Shown here: positions 55,480 to 63,750 of the stretch, piece after piece
Numbering within the stretch: the first letter of the stretch is position 1
Layout: each line of letters begins with the position of its first letter
NCBI RefSeq assembly: GCF_001758465.1
Contig: NZ_MJIC01000014.1
Location: 1-64,000 of the forward strand
Source of the DNA: Marisediminitalea lipolytica
GTDB lineage: Bacteria > Pseudomonadota > Gammaproteobacteria > Enterobacterales > Alteromonadaceae
Direction: 5' to 3'
Length of the DNA stretch: 64,000 nt
Made by a program: the position numbers and the translations under genes
Notes under the pieces: generated by a model
What the model was told of the DNA's origin: nothing
What the model saw: the letters and a program-made list of their open reading frames with translations, nothing else
The model's database searches: none

Positions 55480-56040
55480 TCAGACCTGCATAAACTGGTC
55501 AAACAGCTGGGTCAGATCATGGTTTGAAAAAGGTTTGGTCAGGGTGGCATCAGCTCCCAGTTCCTTCGCCTTTTCCAGACTGCTATCGTCCAGTGCGGAA
55601 ATAACAATAATTTTAAGCCCTTTTTGAGATTCCTGCTCGCGGGTGTACTGCAATACACTGTAACCATCCATACCAGGCATGCTCAGGTCGAGCGTCATAA
55701 TTCGTGGTGAATGCTGGCTTAACATCATGCCTGCCTGAAAACCGCCAGTAGCGATCAGGGTGTCATACCCCGCCCGGCGGGCAACCCGCTGGATAGATTT
55801 GGCTACGGGCATTTCGTCGTCAACAATAAGGATGAGCGGTGAAGCTTCGGGCTTCAGACTTTCCGGAATTGGCATGTTGTGGCGTTCTAAGAATTCGATA
55901 AAGTCGTTTATCAGCACCCGGTTATTGCCGCGCCCCGGAAGTTTGAAACCTTTTAACTTGCCGCTTTCCAGCCACCGGATAACCGTACGTAGATTAACGT
56001 CACAGTATTCGGCAATTTCGCCGGATGTTAATGTTTTCAC
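55480..56040 (-). CDS. Response regulator with N-terminal excisionase/MerR-like HTH and C-terminal receiver
   Basis: A 186-residue protein in which a small helix-turn-helix domain (residues 1-55; SGEIAEYCDVNLRTVIRWLE, then a KLPGRGNNRVL wing) is followed by a receiver domain (68-186) with D74-D75, phosphoacceptor D118 in TLDLSMPGMDG, and Lys in TLTKPF. Most DNA-binding response regulators have the opposite order. It is the first gene of the leftward operon with the PhnD-like protein and kinase and may autoregulate that operon and the divergent EAL gene. Confidence 0.85.
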   Translation of the reverse strand: MKTLTSGEIAEYCDVNLRTVIRWLESGKLKGFKLPGRGNNRVLINDFIEFLERHNMPIPESLKPEASPLILIVDDEMPVAKSIQRVARRAGYDTLIATGGFQAGMMLSQHSPRIMTLDLSMPGMDGYSVLQYTREQESQKGLKIIVISALDDSSLEKAKELGADATLTKPFSNHDLTQLFDQFMQV

Positions 56041-56229
56041 AGTTAGCCCTCGCTGTTTAAAATTAAGTCAGGTTGCAGTTATAGCATTAATTATAAAGCA
56101 AGGCAATTAAGTAATTTGTATAATTTGCGACAATAGTGACATTGTGATATTTTGTGACTAAATAAATGTCAAAGATGTATCGGTAGCACGGCATCATTGA
56201 TTGTGGTTACCCAATCAGAGGTCGGTCGC

Positions 56230-57909
56230 ATGACTAAAGACTTACACAGCGCCAGCGGTGACGCGGCGGTAAAAATACTGCTGGTGGACGATGAAAAAGG
56301 GGTCTTACAGGCCCTGAAAAGGGAACTCAGAGATTTAAATTGCCAGGTGATTACCACCACGTCAGGCCGAAAGGCGATGTCCATTCTGCGACAGCAAGCT
56401 ATCTGCTTGCTTATTACTGATCACAAAATGCCAGGTGTAAATGGTGTGGATTTGGTTCGGTTTGCCCATCAGTATGCTCCGGAAACCCACGTGTTTATGC
56501 TTAGTGGAGAGGGCGATTTACTGGCGGCAGTGGAGTTGTTGAATCAGGGGATGATTATTAAATACCTGACCAAACCCTGGAACCGACTGGAACTGCGCAA
56601 TGAGGTAGTACAGGTGCTTAATCAATCCTGTGAATTGGAGAGTAAAACCTCGGCTCAGCATCTGGCAGATTTTAATGAGGTACTGCGAGCACCTTCACTC
56701 AGAGATTACGAGTCTGTGGTGCTCATTAAATTAATGAATATCTCGGATATCAGTCTGGCGTATGGTGAAGCAGCGACCCTGGATACCGAGGCGCACATTG
56801 GCCAGCGGCTACAGAGTATGATTTCTCAGCCTCATCTGTTACAACGCACCCAGCCGGGGGTCTTTGCTGTGTATCTTGAAGCGTCAACTACTGAGAGCAC
56901 TCGTTTGCTGTGCTGTCAGTTGCGCCAGCAGTTGCAACGCACCTTTTCAATTAAGGAGCAAAGCATCTTTTGTCATATCGGGGTTGGCTTCAGGCATCTG
57001 AAGGACGCCCAGCTGGATCATGATATCCTCATTAACAGTCTTTTAGATACCATCGTGCGAGACAGTCATCGCGTAAGTGTTTCGCATCTGGATAATTCTA
57101 CCTTGAGCCAGTACCGCCGCCAGCAGCAGTTGAGTGCAGAGGTGGTAAGTGGGTTACGCAATCACGAATTCAAGCTGGCTTTTCAGCCAAAGGTGAAAGC
57201 TAATAACGGTATGATTGACTGTGGTGAAATATTATTGCGCTGGCGTCATCACAGCTTTGGTTGGGTGCCGCCCTCTGAATTTGTCAGACTGGCAGAGCTT
57301 GACGGACAAATAGAAGCCATTGGCGAATGGGTGCTGGACGAAGGGCTCAAAGTGGCCAGTGAACTCAGACGTTTCAGCAGTGAGCTGACCAGCATTGCCA
57401 TTAATATCTCGGCAAAACAATTACAGTCAGCGCGAATTGTTGAGTTTATTGGTGAACGCTTGCAGCATTATTATTTGCCGCCTTCGTTTATCGAGCTCGA
57501 ATTAACCGAAACGGCGTTAGCCGAAAATTCCCACTATCTGGAGGAGCTGCTGTGGCAGCTCAAGCTGCTTGGTGTGCGCCTGGCGATTGATGATTTCGGC
57601 GCCGGGTTTACCTCATTTTCCTACCTGTCAAAATTGCCCATTGATACCTTAAAACTGGACAAAATTTTAATTGATAACTTACACCAGGACAGTCTGCGTC
57701 AGGAGTTTATTCAGAACCTGATCGCCAGTTGTAAAAAGTTAGGCATTGAAGTAGTGGCAGAAGGAGTAGAAGAAGAGGCCGATTTGCTGTGTTTGCAAAC
57801 CATGGGATGCGACAAGATTCAGGGATTTATTTACAGCAAGGCTGTGTCCCGTCAGGATTTTGAAAAACTATTGATTCGTCAGCCTTTTTATACGGCGTTA
57901 AAGGCTTGA
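56230..57909 (+). CDS. Response regulator with degenerate GGDEF and EAL phosphodiesterase domains
   Basis: A 559-residue c-di-GMP enzyme: receiver domain (about 15-135) with phosphoacceptor Asp in LLITDHKMPGVNG and YLTKPW, a middle region of about 170 residues with GGDEF-like outline but no GGDEF motif, and a C-terminal EAL domain (about 310-555). The EAL domain keeps its metal and catalytic residues: EILLRW, NISAKQL, ELTETAL, IDDFGAGFTS, LKLDKIL, VAEGVE and QGFIYSK. It should hydrolyse c-di-GMP. The start at 56230 has AGAGG upstream; the frame opens earlier at a TTG. Divergent from the HTH-receiver regulator gene. Confidence 0.9.
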   Translation: MTKDLHSASGDAAVKILLVDDEKGVLQALKRELRDLNCQVITTTSGRKAMSILRQQAICLLITDHKMPGVNGVDLVRFAHQYAPETHVFMLSGEGDLLAAVELLNQGMIIKYLTKPWNRLELRNEVVQVLNQSCELESKTSAQHLADFNEVLRAPSLRDYESVVLIKLMNISDISLAYGEAATLDTEAHIGQRLQSMISQPHLLQRTQPGVFAVYLEASTTESTRLLCCQLRQQLQRTFSIKEQSIFCHIGVGFRHLKDAQLDHDILINSLLDTIVRDSHRVSVSHLDNSTLSQYRRQQQLSAEVVSGLRNHEFKLAFQPKVKANNGMIDCGEILLRWRHHSFGWVPPSEFVRLAELDGQIEAIGEWVLDEGLKVASELRRFSSELTSIAINISAKQLQSARIVEFIGERLQHYYLPPSFIELELTETALAENSHYLEELLWQLKLLGVRLAIDDFGAGFTSFSYLSKLPIDTLKLDKILIDNLHQDSLRQEFIQNLIASCKKLGIEVVAEGVEEEADLLCLQTMGCDKIQGFIYSKAVSRQDFEKLLIRQPFYTALKA

Positions 57910-57916
57910 GTGTGGT

Positions 57917-57948
57917 GTGAAAATGTAACAGGGTGAAAATGTAACAGG
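57917..57948 (+). repeat. 16-bp tandem duplication
   Basis: GTGAAAATGTAACAGG is repeated exactly at 57917-57932 and 57933-57948, with a partial third copy after. It lies just past the EAL gene stop. Confidence 0.8.
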
Positions 57949-57989
57949 GTGAAAAGGTTGATCCAGCGCAATATTTATACAGCAGCCCT

Positions 57990-58018
57990 CTTGAAAGTGA
58001 GCCCCCGGCCATCCATAT
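57990..58018 (+). promoter_or_regulatory. Sigma-32-like heat-shock promoter of hsp20
   Basis: CTTGAAA (57990-57996), a 14-base spacer, then ATCCATAT (58011-58018) matches the RpoH consensus at all -35 positions and 6 of 8 in the -10. It is 71 bases upstream of the hsp20 start. Confidence 0.75.
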
Positions 58019-58088
58019 TTATTGTGCAGGAAGCAAGAAAGTAGCGGAGGAAAAGTTAGCGACTATCGGTAACGATTAAGGAGGGTTT

Positions 58089-58550
58089 ATGAACAGGTTC
58101 CCAAGTGTGTTTGGACGTAATCACCCTGGTGCATTGAAAGGCGAGATAGATCGTGTTTTTGATGACTTCTTTGCTGGTTTTCCCGCCATGTCCGGCTGGT
58201 CTGCAAATGCCACAGGCAATCAGCCCGCGCTGGATCTGAAAGAAACCAAAGAAGGCCTTGAGTTAACAGCAGACTTACCAGACATGAAGAGAGATGATAT
58301 TCATCTGGAAATTCAGCAAGACCGTTTAATGCTTTCAGGCATGCGTAATCAGGAACAAGAGTCCACAACAGACGAAGGCTATCATGTTAAAGAACGTCGC
58401 ACAGGCAGCTTCAGGCGGGTCGTCGCCTTACCATTTGCTGTCGGTGACACTGCTAACGTGGTAGCAAGGTATGACAACGGTGTGTTACGGGTTCTTATCC
58501 CACGTCCGGCAAATCCGGCAGATAATACGCAACGTGTAACTATCAATTAA
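58089..58550 (+). CDS. Small heat-shock protein, Hsp20/alpha-crystallin family
   Basis: A 153-residue ATP-independent holdase chaperone. The alpha-crystallin domain spans about residues 48-145 (ALDLKETKEGLELTADLPDM, then GSFRRVVALPFAV and a DNGVLRVLIPRPA end). The C-terminal I-x-I/V anchoring motif is represented by VTIN. The N-terminal arm is aromatic-rich as usual. An excellent ribosome binding site, AAGGAGGG, precedes the ATG, and a sigma-32-like promoter lies upstream. A strong terminator follows, so it is a single-gene heat-shock unit. Confidence 0.93.
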   Translation: MNRFPSVFGRNHPGALKGEIDRVFDDFFAGFPAMSGWSANATGNQPALDLKETKEGLELTADLPDMKRDDIHLEIQQDRLMLSGMRNQEQESTTDEGYHVKERRTGSFRRVVALPFAVGDTANVVARYDNGVLRVLIPRPANPADNTQRVTIN

Positions 58551-58678
58551 AAGAAGTGAGCAGGCAAACAGGTAAACCGGCCACCTAACTCCCGCGCGAA
58601 CGTAAGCGCTATAATCGAGGTGAACTGAGGTGCTGTTTGCAGGTAAACCAAATTGAACAATTCACGTATTAAGTACAC

Positions 58679-58708
58679 GCCCCGCAAGTAGCGGGGCTTG
58701 TTTTTTTT
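58679..58708 (+). terminator. Intrinsic terminator of hsp20
   Basis: GCCCCGC (58679-58685) pairs with GCGGGGC (58691-58697) around AAGTA and is followed by TTG and a run of eight T. Confidence 0.9.
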
Positions 58709-58728
58709 ACGGACAATCCCCATCACTA

Positions 58729-60810
58729 ATGCAACCCATTTTGGCAACGGATCCTAAAGCGACTATGACTACACTTGCACTCGAACAGGTTGATGGCCTG
58801 CCACTGTTTTCTAAAATTACGCCTGACCAGGTTAAACCTGCCGTCACAAAAGCGATCGAAGAATGTAAACAAACCATTGAGGCCGTTGTGGCCAGTGACG
58901 ATTACTCCTACGCCAATGTGGTCAGCAAAATTGATGAAGCCGACGATATTCTCGGTAAAATCTGGTCGCCGGTCTCTCATATGAACTCGGTCGTAAGCAG
59001 CGATGAACTGCGCGAAGCCCACGATGCCTGCCTGCCGCTGTTATCGGAATACGGCACCTGGGTAGGTCAGCACGAAGGGTTGTTTCAGGCCTACAAAGCC
59101 CTGCGCGATAGTGAAGAGTACGAACAGCTCGATGAAGCTCAGCGTAAAGTGATTGATAACACCTTGCGCGACTTCACTTTGTCGGGTGTAGCGTTACCAG
59201 AGGAAAAGAAACTGCGCTTTGCCGAGATTCAGGCGCGTTTGTCTGAGCTTTCCTCAACGTTCAGTAATAACGTGATGGATGCCACCATGGGATGGACCAG
59301 GCATGTTACCGATGAGGCTGAACTTGCGGGATTGCCGGAATCAGCCCTTGATGCAGCGAAGCAAGCGGCGCATCAAAAAGATTTACAAGGCTGGTTATTC
59401 ACCCTGGATATCCCCAGCTATCTGCCGGTTATGTTGTATGCTGATAACCGCGAACTACGCGAGGAAATGTACCGCGCTTACGCCACCCGGGCGTCTGAAC
59501 AAGGGCCGAATGCAGGTGAGTGGGATAACACCGCAATTATTAATGAAACCCTGGCATTACGCTCAGAAATAGCGTCTTTACTGGGTTTTGCCAGCTATGC
59601 CGAACGCTCGCTGGCAACCAAAATGGCTACCTCAACCGAGCAGGTAGTCGGCTTTTTACGTGACCTGGCGGCAAAGTCCAAACCACAGGCAGAAAAAGAA
59701 CTGGCAGAAGTACGCGCCTTCGCAGCTGAAAAGCACCAGATGGATGAACTCCAGGCCTGGGATATTCCATATTACAGCGAAAAGCTGAAACAAGAGCGTT
59801 ACAGTATTTCAGACGAAATTCTGCGGCCTTACTTCCCTGAGCATAAAGCGCTGTCCGGCTTATTTACCGTGGTCGAAAAGCTGTACGGGCTTAACATCAC
59901 CGAAGTCGAAAATGCCGATACCTGGCATAAAGATGTGCGTCTGTTCAGCATCACCGATCGCGAGGGTACCCTGCGTGGTCAGTTTTATCTGGATCTTTAC
60001 GCCCGTCCGAAAAAACGTGGCGGCGCCTGGATGGATGAGTGTCGCGTTCGTCGCTTCCGCACCTCGGGTGAACTACAAACGCCGGTGGCGTACCTTACCT
60101 GTAACTTCAACGGGCCGGTCGGCAACAAACCGGCGCTGTTTACTCATGACGAAGTGGTAACGCTATTCCATGAGTTTGGCCACGGTATTCACCATATGCT
60201 TACGCAAATGTCGGTGCCGGGCGTATCAGGTATTAACGGTGTGCCATGGGATGCCGTTGAGCTGCCCAGTCAGTTCTTAGAAAACTGGTGCTGGCAGGAA
60301 GAAGCGCTGGGCTTTATTTCCGGCCATTACGAAACTGGCGAACCGTTGCCTAAAGAACTACTCGATAAAATGCTGGCAGCCCGGGATTACCAGGCGGCCA
60401 TGCAAATGATTCGTCAGTTGGAGTTCAGCTTATTTGACTTCCAGCTGCACATGGAAGAAGGCGAGCATGTGGATGTACAGCAGGTGCTTTCACAGGTACG
60501 TAATGAAGTGTCGGTCGTGCAGCCGCCGTCATTTAACCGCTTCCAGCATAGCTTTGGACACATCTTTGCGGGCGGCTATGCCGCAGGTTATTACAGTTAC
60601 AAATGGGCCGAGGTATTGTCTGCCGATGCCTTCAGCCGCTTTGAGGATGAAGGGATTTTTAACCCGCAGACGGGCGCTGACTTCCTGCATAACATTCTGG
60701 AAATGGGCGGAAGCCGTGAGCCTATGGATCTGTTCGTGGCGTTCCGTGGTCGCGAACCTCAGGTGGATGCCTTGCTGCGTCACAATGGTATTGTGGCGAC
60801 AGGTGCATAA
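58729..60810 (+). CDS. prlC: Oligopeptidase A (M3 family zinc metallopeptidase)
   Basis: A 693-residue cytosolic thimet-type peptidase that degrades short peptides, including cleaved signal peptides. The zinc site LFHEFGHGIHHML (HEFGH) is near residue 480, and the third ligand Glu is in LPSQFLENWCW about 26 residues on, as usual for M3. Length is near E. coli PrlC (680). The ATG at 58729 is close to the hsp20 terminator and has no good ribosome binding site. The ATG at 58765 (MTTLALEQ) fits the family start as well or better. Its stop overlaps the following glycosylase start (TAATG). Confidence 0.95.
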   Translation: MQPILATDPKATMTTLALEQVDGLPLFSKITPDQVKPAVTKAIEECKQTIEAVVASDDYSYANVVSKIDEADDILGKIWSPVSHMNSVVSSDELREAHDACLPLLSEYGTWVGQHEGLFQAYKALRDSEEYEQLDEAQRKVIDNTLRDFTLSGVALPEEKKLRFAEIQARLSELSSTFSNNVMDATMGWTRHVTDEAELAGLPESALDAAKQAAHQKDLQGWLFTLDIPSYLPVMLYADNRELREEMYRAYATRASEQGPNAGEWDNTAIINETLALRSEIASLLGFASYAERSLATKMATSTEQVVGFLRDLAAKSKPQAEKELAEVRAFAAEKHQMDELQAWDIPYYSEKLKQERYSISDEILRPYFPEHKALSGLFTVVEKLYGLNITEVENADTWHKDVRLFSITDREGTLRGQFYLDLYARPKKRGGAWMDECRVRRFRTSGELQTPVAYLTCNFNGPVGNKPALFTHDEVVTLFHEFGHGIHHMLTQMSVPGVSGINGVPWDAVELPSQFLENWCWQEEALGFISGHYETGEPLPKELLDKMLAARDYQAAMQMIRQLEFSLFDFQLHMEEGEHVDVQQVLSQVRNEVSVVQPPSFNRFQHSFGHIFAGGYAAGYYSYKWAEVLSADAFSRFEDEGIFNPQTGADFLHNILEMGGSREPMDLFVAFRGREPQVDALLRHNGIVATGA

Positions 60811-61496
60811 TGGCGGCCGAATCCTTTGCGGCTATTTACGCTCGCGCTGCCGAGCGTAAAGGCGGCGAACATGGCCTTGAAGCTATTGTCAGTCAACCGT
60901 TACCGCTCCCTGCGGTAACGGCGCTGAAAGATGACAGGGTACTTTCGGCGTTTACCAAAAAAGTCTTTCAGTCAGGCTTTGTCTGGCGGGTTATTGAGCA
61001 AAAATGGCCTGAGTTCGAAGCGCTGTTTTTCAACTTTGAGGTTGAGAAAGTGCTGCTGATGTCTGATGAAATGCTGGAACAACGGGCGAGCGATAAGCGA
61101 ATAGTCAGAAACCTCAAAAAGGTGATGACCATTCGTGATAACGCCCTGATGCTAAATGACATTCGTTTATCCCACGGCAGTTTTGGTGAGTTTGCCAGTC
61201 AGTTTACCGGAGCAGCTATTATCGATTTATGGGCGCACCTTAAAAAACATGGTGCGCGTTTAGGTGGCAACACCGGTCCTTATGCCTTACGAGCGCTGGG
61301 GATTGATACCTTTTTGCTGAGCCGTGATGTCGAAGGTTATTTCCGCGCTTACGACCTTATCAGTGGTGGACTCACTTCAAAACAAAGCCTTACCACCATC
61401 GCTAATACCTTTGCCGACTGGCAACAACAAAGCGGTCGTAGTTTACAGGAACTCAGCCAGATACTGGCTTACAGTTGCGGCGATAACCGCGTTTAA
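60810..61496 (+). CDS. DNA-3-methyladenine glycosylase I family protein
   Basis: A 228-residue protein of the Tag-type helix-hairpin-helix-like glycosylase family that removes 3-methyladenine from alkylated DNA. The core pattern TKKVFQSGFVWRVIEQKWPEF, MSDEMLEQRASDKRIVRNLKK, and NTGPYALRALGID is seen. The N-terminal zinc-binding cysteine of E. coli Tag (CGW) is absent, and the N-terminus reads differently. It thus belongs to a variant subgroup whose activity is less certain. It starts within the prlC stop codon and is followed by gph after 18 bases, so the three are probably co-transcribed. Confidence 0.8.
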   Translation: MAAESFAAIYARAAERKGGEHGLEAIVSQPLPLPAVTALKDDRVLSAFTKKVFQSGFVWRVIEQKWPEFEALFFNFEVEKVLLMSDEMLEQRASDKRIVRNLKKVMTIRDNALMLNDIRLSHGSFGEFASQFTGAAIIDLWAHLKKHGARLGGNTGPYALRALGIDTFLLSRDVEGYFRAYDLISGGLTSKQSLTTIANTFADWQQQSGRSLQELSQILAYSCGDNRV

Positions 61497-61514
61497 AGGG
61501 AACATTGAATCTGC

Positions 61515-62195
61515 ATGGAACAGCAATCACCGCGATATATCCTCTTTGATCTGGACGGTACGCTGGTAGACAGCGTGCCCGACCTTGCCTGGTGCGTTGA
61601 CGTTGCGATGCAGCAGGTTGGCCTGCCTGCACGAGGCGAAGCGGCTGTTCGATGCTGGGTGGGGAACGGTATAGAAAAGCTGATGAAGCGGGCGGTGGCC
61701 AATGCAATGGATGATGAGCCTGACGAGCAGTTGTTTGCGCCCGCGTATCAGGCGTTTCTGCAGGCGTATAAAGAGAATCACGCCAAACGCAGTCAGGTCT
61801 ATGACGGTGTGATCCCCGCCCTCGACTGGCTTAAGAATCACGGTTACCAACTGGGCTGCGTTACTAACAAGGCAGAGGCGTTCACGCTACCGCTATTGCA
61901 GGAGAAAAAGCTCGACCAGTATTTTTCTGTGATTGTCAGCGGCGATACCTGTGAGCACAAAAAGCCAAACCCTGAGCCGATATTATTCGCCCTTGAGGCC
62001 TTGGGCGGAAAGGTAGAAGAAGCGCTGATGATCGGTGATTCCAAATCCGATATCAATGCCGCCAGAGCCGCTGGTTGTGCGGTTTTTGCCGTACCCTATG
62101 GCTACAATCACGGTGAAGATATTCATGCCTATCAACCGGATAAGGTGCTAAACACGCTTGCAGACTTACCCTCGATACTTGCGCCCCATCAATAA
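61515..62195 (+). CDS. gph: Phosphoglycolate phosphatase (HAD superfamily)
   Basis: A 226-residue HAD hydrolase. Motif I FDLDGTLVDSVPDL holds the nucleophile and acid Asp; motif II is GCVTNK; motif III is the Lys in HKKPNPEPI; motif IV is MIGDSKSDI. The cap domain and length match Gph, which clears 2-phosphoglycolate formed during repair of DNA 3'-ends. It follows the DNA glycosylase gene closely, in keeping with a link to DNA repair. Related HAD enzymes with other substrates cannot be fully excluded. Confidence 0.9.
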   Translation: MEQQSPRYILFDLDGTLVDSVPDLAWCVDVAMQQVGLPARGEAAVRCWVGNGIEKLMKRAVANAMDDEPDEQLFAPAYQAFLQAYKENHAKRSQVYDGVIPALDWLKNHGYQLGCVTNKAEAFTLPLLQEKKLDQYFSVIVSGDTCEHKKPNPEPILFALEALGGKVEEALMIGDSKSDINAARAAGCAVFAVPYGYNHGEDIHAYQPDKVLNTLADLPSILAPHQ

Positions 62196-62335
62196 CATTG
62201 GTCGGGTGGTCGCGAACAGGATGGTAAGCGCCAACGCTTTTAGTTACACTTGCCCCATTATATTATCGGGTCCGTATATCTGCTCTCTTAACCGCGAATA
62301 AGCAGTCGCCGGACGCTAAAAAGAAGAATTACCCC

Positions 62336-63121
62336 ATGTCAGAACAGCAAACCCCGAATATCGACAAAAGCAGTGACTCGGAACAGTCGACGCACTTTGG
62401 TTTTAAAACCGTTGAACGGGCCAAAAAGGCCTCAATGGTAGCCGGTGTCTTTGACTCGGTAGCGGCAAAATACGACGTGATGAATGACTTTATGTCAATG
62501 GGTATTCACCGTCTGTGGAAACGTTACACGATTGATTGCAGCGGCATCAAAAGTGGTCAGAAAGTGCTGGATTTAGCCGGCGGTACCGGTGATCTGGCGG
62601 CGAAGTTTTCCCGTCTGGTTGGCCCCACCGGCCAGGTGGTGCTGGCTGATATTAATCATTCGATGCTGTCGGTAGGACGCGATAAGCTGCGTGATATGGG
62701 GGTGGTTGGCAATGTTGATTATGTGCAGGCGAATGCAGAAGCACTGCCATTTCCGGATAACCATTTTGATTTGGTCACCATGGCTTTTGGCCTGCGTAAC
62801 GTTACCGACAAAGATAAAGCCCTGGCATCGATTTTCCGTATTCTGAAGCCCGGCGGCCGTTTATTGGTGCTGGAGTTTTCTAAGCCGACCAACGAAATAT
62901 TGTCGAAAACCTATGACTGGTATTCCTTTAACGTATTGCCAACCATGGGGCAACTGGTGGCTAACGATCGCGAAAGCTACCAGTATCTTGCTGAGTCGAT
63001 TCGCATGCACCCGGATCAGGAAACGCTAAAGGGAATGTTCGAGAATGCTGGTTTCGAGCACTGCGATTATCAGAACCTCACGGGCGGTATTGTGGCGTTG
63101 CACCGGGGTTATAAATTTTAA
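62336..63121 (+). CDS. ubiE: Ubiquinone/menaquinone biosynthesis C-methyltransferase UbiE
   Basis: A 261-residue SAM-dependent methyltransferase (E. coli 251) that methylates the quinone ring. Seen: [25 protein letters not shown]-binding [28 protein letters not shown], and [15 protein letters not shown]. The first 20 residues are a polar extension. It begins the ubiE-ubiJ-ubiB operon; the stop shares a base with the ubiJ start (TAATG). Confidence 0.97.
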   Translation: MSEQQTPNIDKSSDSEQSTHFGFKTVERAKKASMVAGVFDSVAAKYDVMNDFMSMGIHRLWKRYTIDCSGIKSGQKVLDLAGGTGDLAAKFSRLVGPTGQVVLADINHSMLSVGRDKLRDMGVVGNVDYVQANAEALPFPDNHFDLVTMAFGLRNVTDKDKALASIFRILKPGGRLLVLEFSKPTNEILSKTYDWYSFNVLPTMGQLVANDRESYQYLAESIRMHPDQETLKGMFENAGFEHCDYQNLTGGIVALHRGYKF

Positions 63122-63744
63122 TGCCCGCAGTTCCATTACTTACTGCCTCGGTAGAAACCGCACTAAATAAGGTGCTGGCGCTTGATCCTGATGCGCTGAA
63201 CAAATTAAGCACTTTGCAAGGCAAGCGGCTGGTGGTTGAGCTCACTGATGTAAAGCAGCGGTTTGCCCTGGCTTTCTCCAGCAAGATTGACGTACTTGCA
63301 TTACCTGAACCGGTGACAGCGATAACGCCAGAGGAATGCGTAATTAAAACCCGGCTCAGCGTGCTACCGCAGTTACGGGATACCAGTCAGCTCACCCAAT
63401 TAATTAAAAGTGGTGAGCTGGAGGTGGTTGGTGAGCTGGCTATTGCCCAGGGCTTTTCCGGACTACTACAAAGTCTGAATATTGATTTGGAAGAGCAACT
63501 GGCGTTAAAAACCAACGACGTGATTGCTCACGAGGTTTTTTCTCTGGCTGCCAGGGCGCAGGCCCAGCTTAAGACGCTGAGCATAAAAGCCGGGGCGATT
63601 CTGGGCAGTACCCTGACCGACGAAAAGCAACTGGCAGCGCATAAACTGGCGGTATTACATTTTTCTGATCAGGTCAGCAGCCTGCGCGACGACGTGGAGC
63701 GTTTTGAAACGCGGCTGGCCAGACTGGAACGCAATAAGCAGTAG
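63121..63744 (+). CDS. ubiJ: Ubiquinone biosynthesis accessory factor UbiJ
   Basis: A 207-residue protein with an N-terminal SCP2-type lipid-binding domain (about 10-110) and a C-terminal helical/coiled-coil region ending VERFETRLARLERNKQ, as in E. coli UbiJ (201). It scaffolds the soluble Ubi metabolon and binds ubiquinone intermediates. It sits between ubiE and ubiB, overlapping ubiE by one base. Name rests on position and fold together. Confidence 0.92.
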   Translation: MPAVPLLTASVETALNKVLALDPDALNKLSTLQGKRLVVELTDVKQRFALAFSSKIDVLALPEPVTAITPEECVIKTRLSVLPQLRDTSQLTQLIKSGELEVVGELAIAQGFSGLLQSLNIDLEEQLALKTNDVIAHEVFSLAARAQAQLKTLSIKAGAILGSTLTDEKQLAAHKLAVLHFSDQVSSLRDDVERFETRLARLERNKQ

Positions 63745-63750
63745 AGGCCC

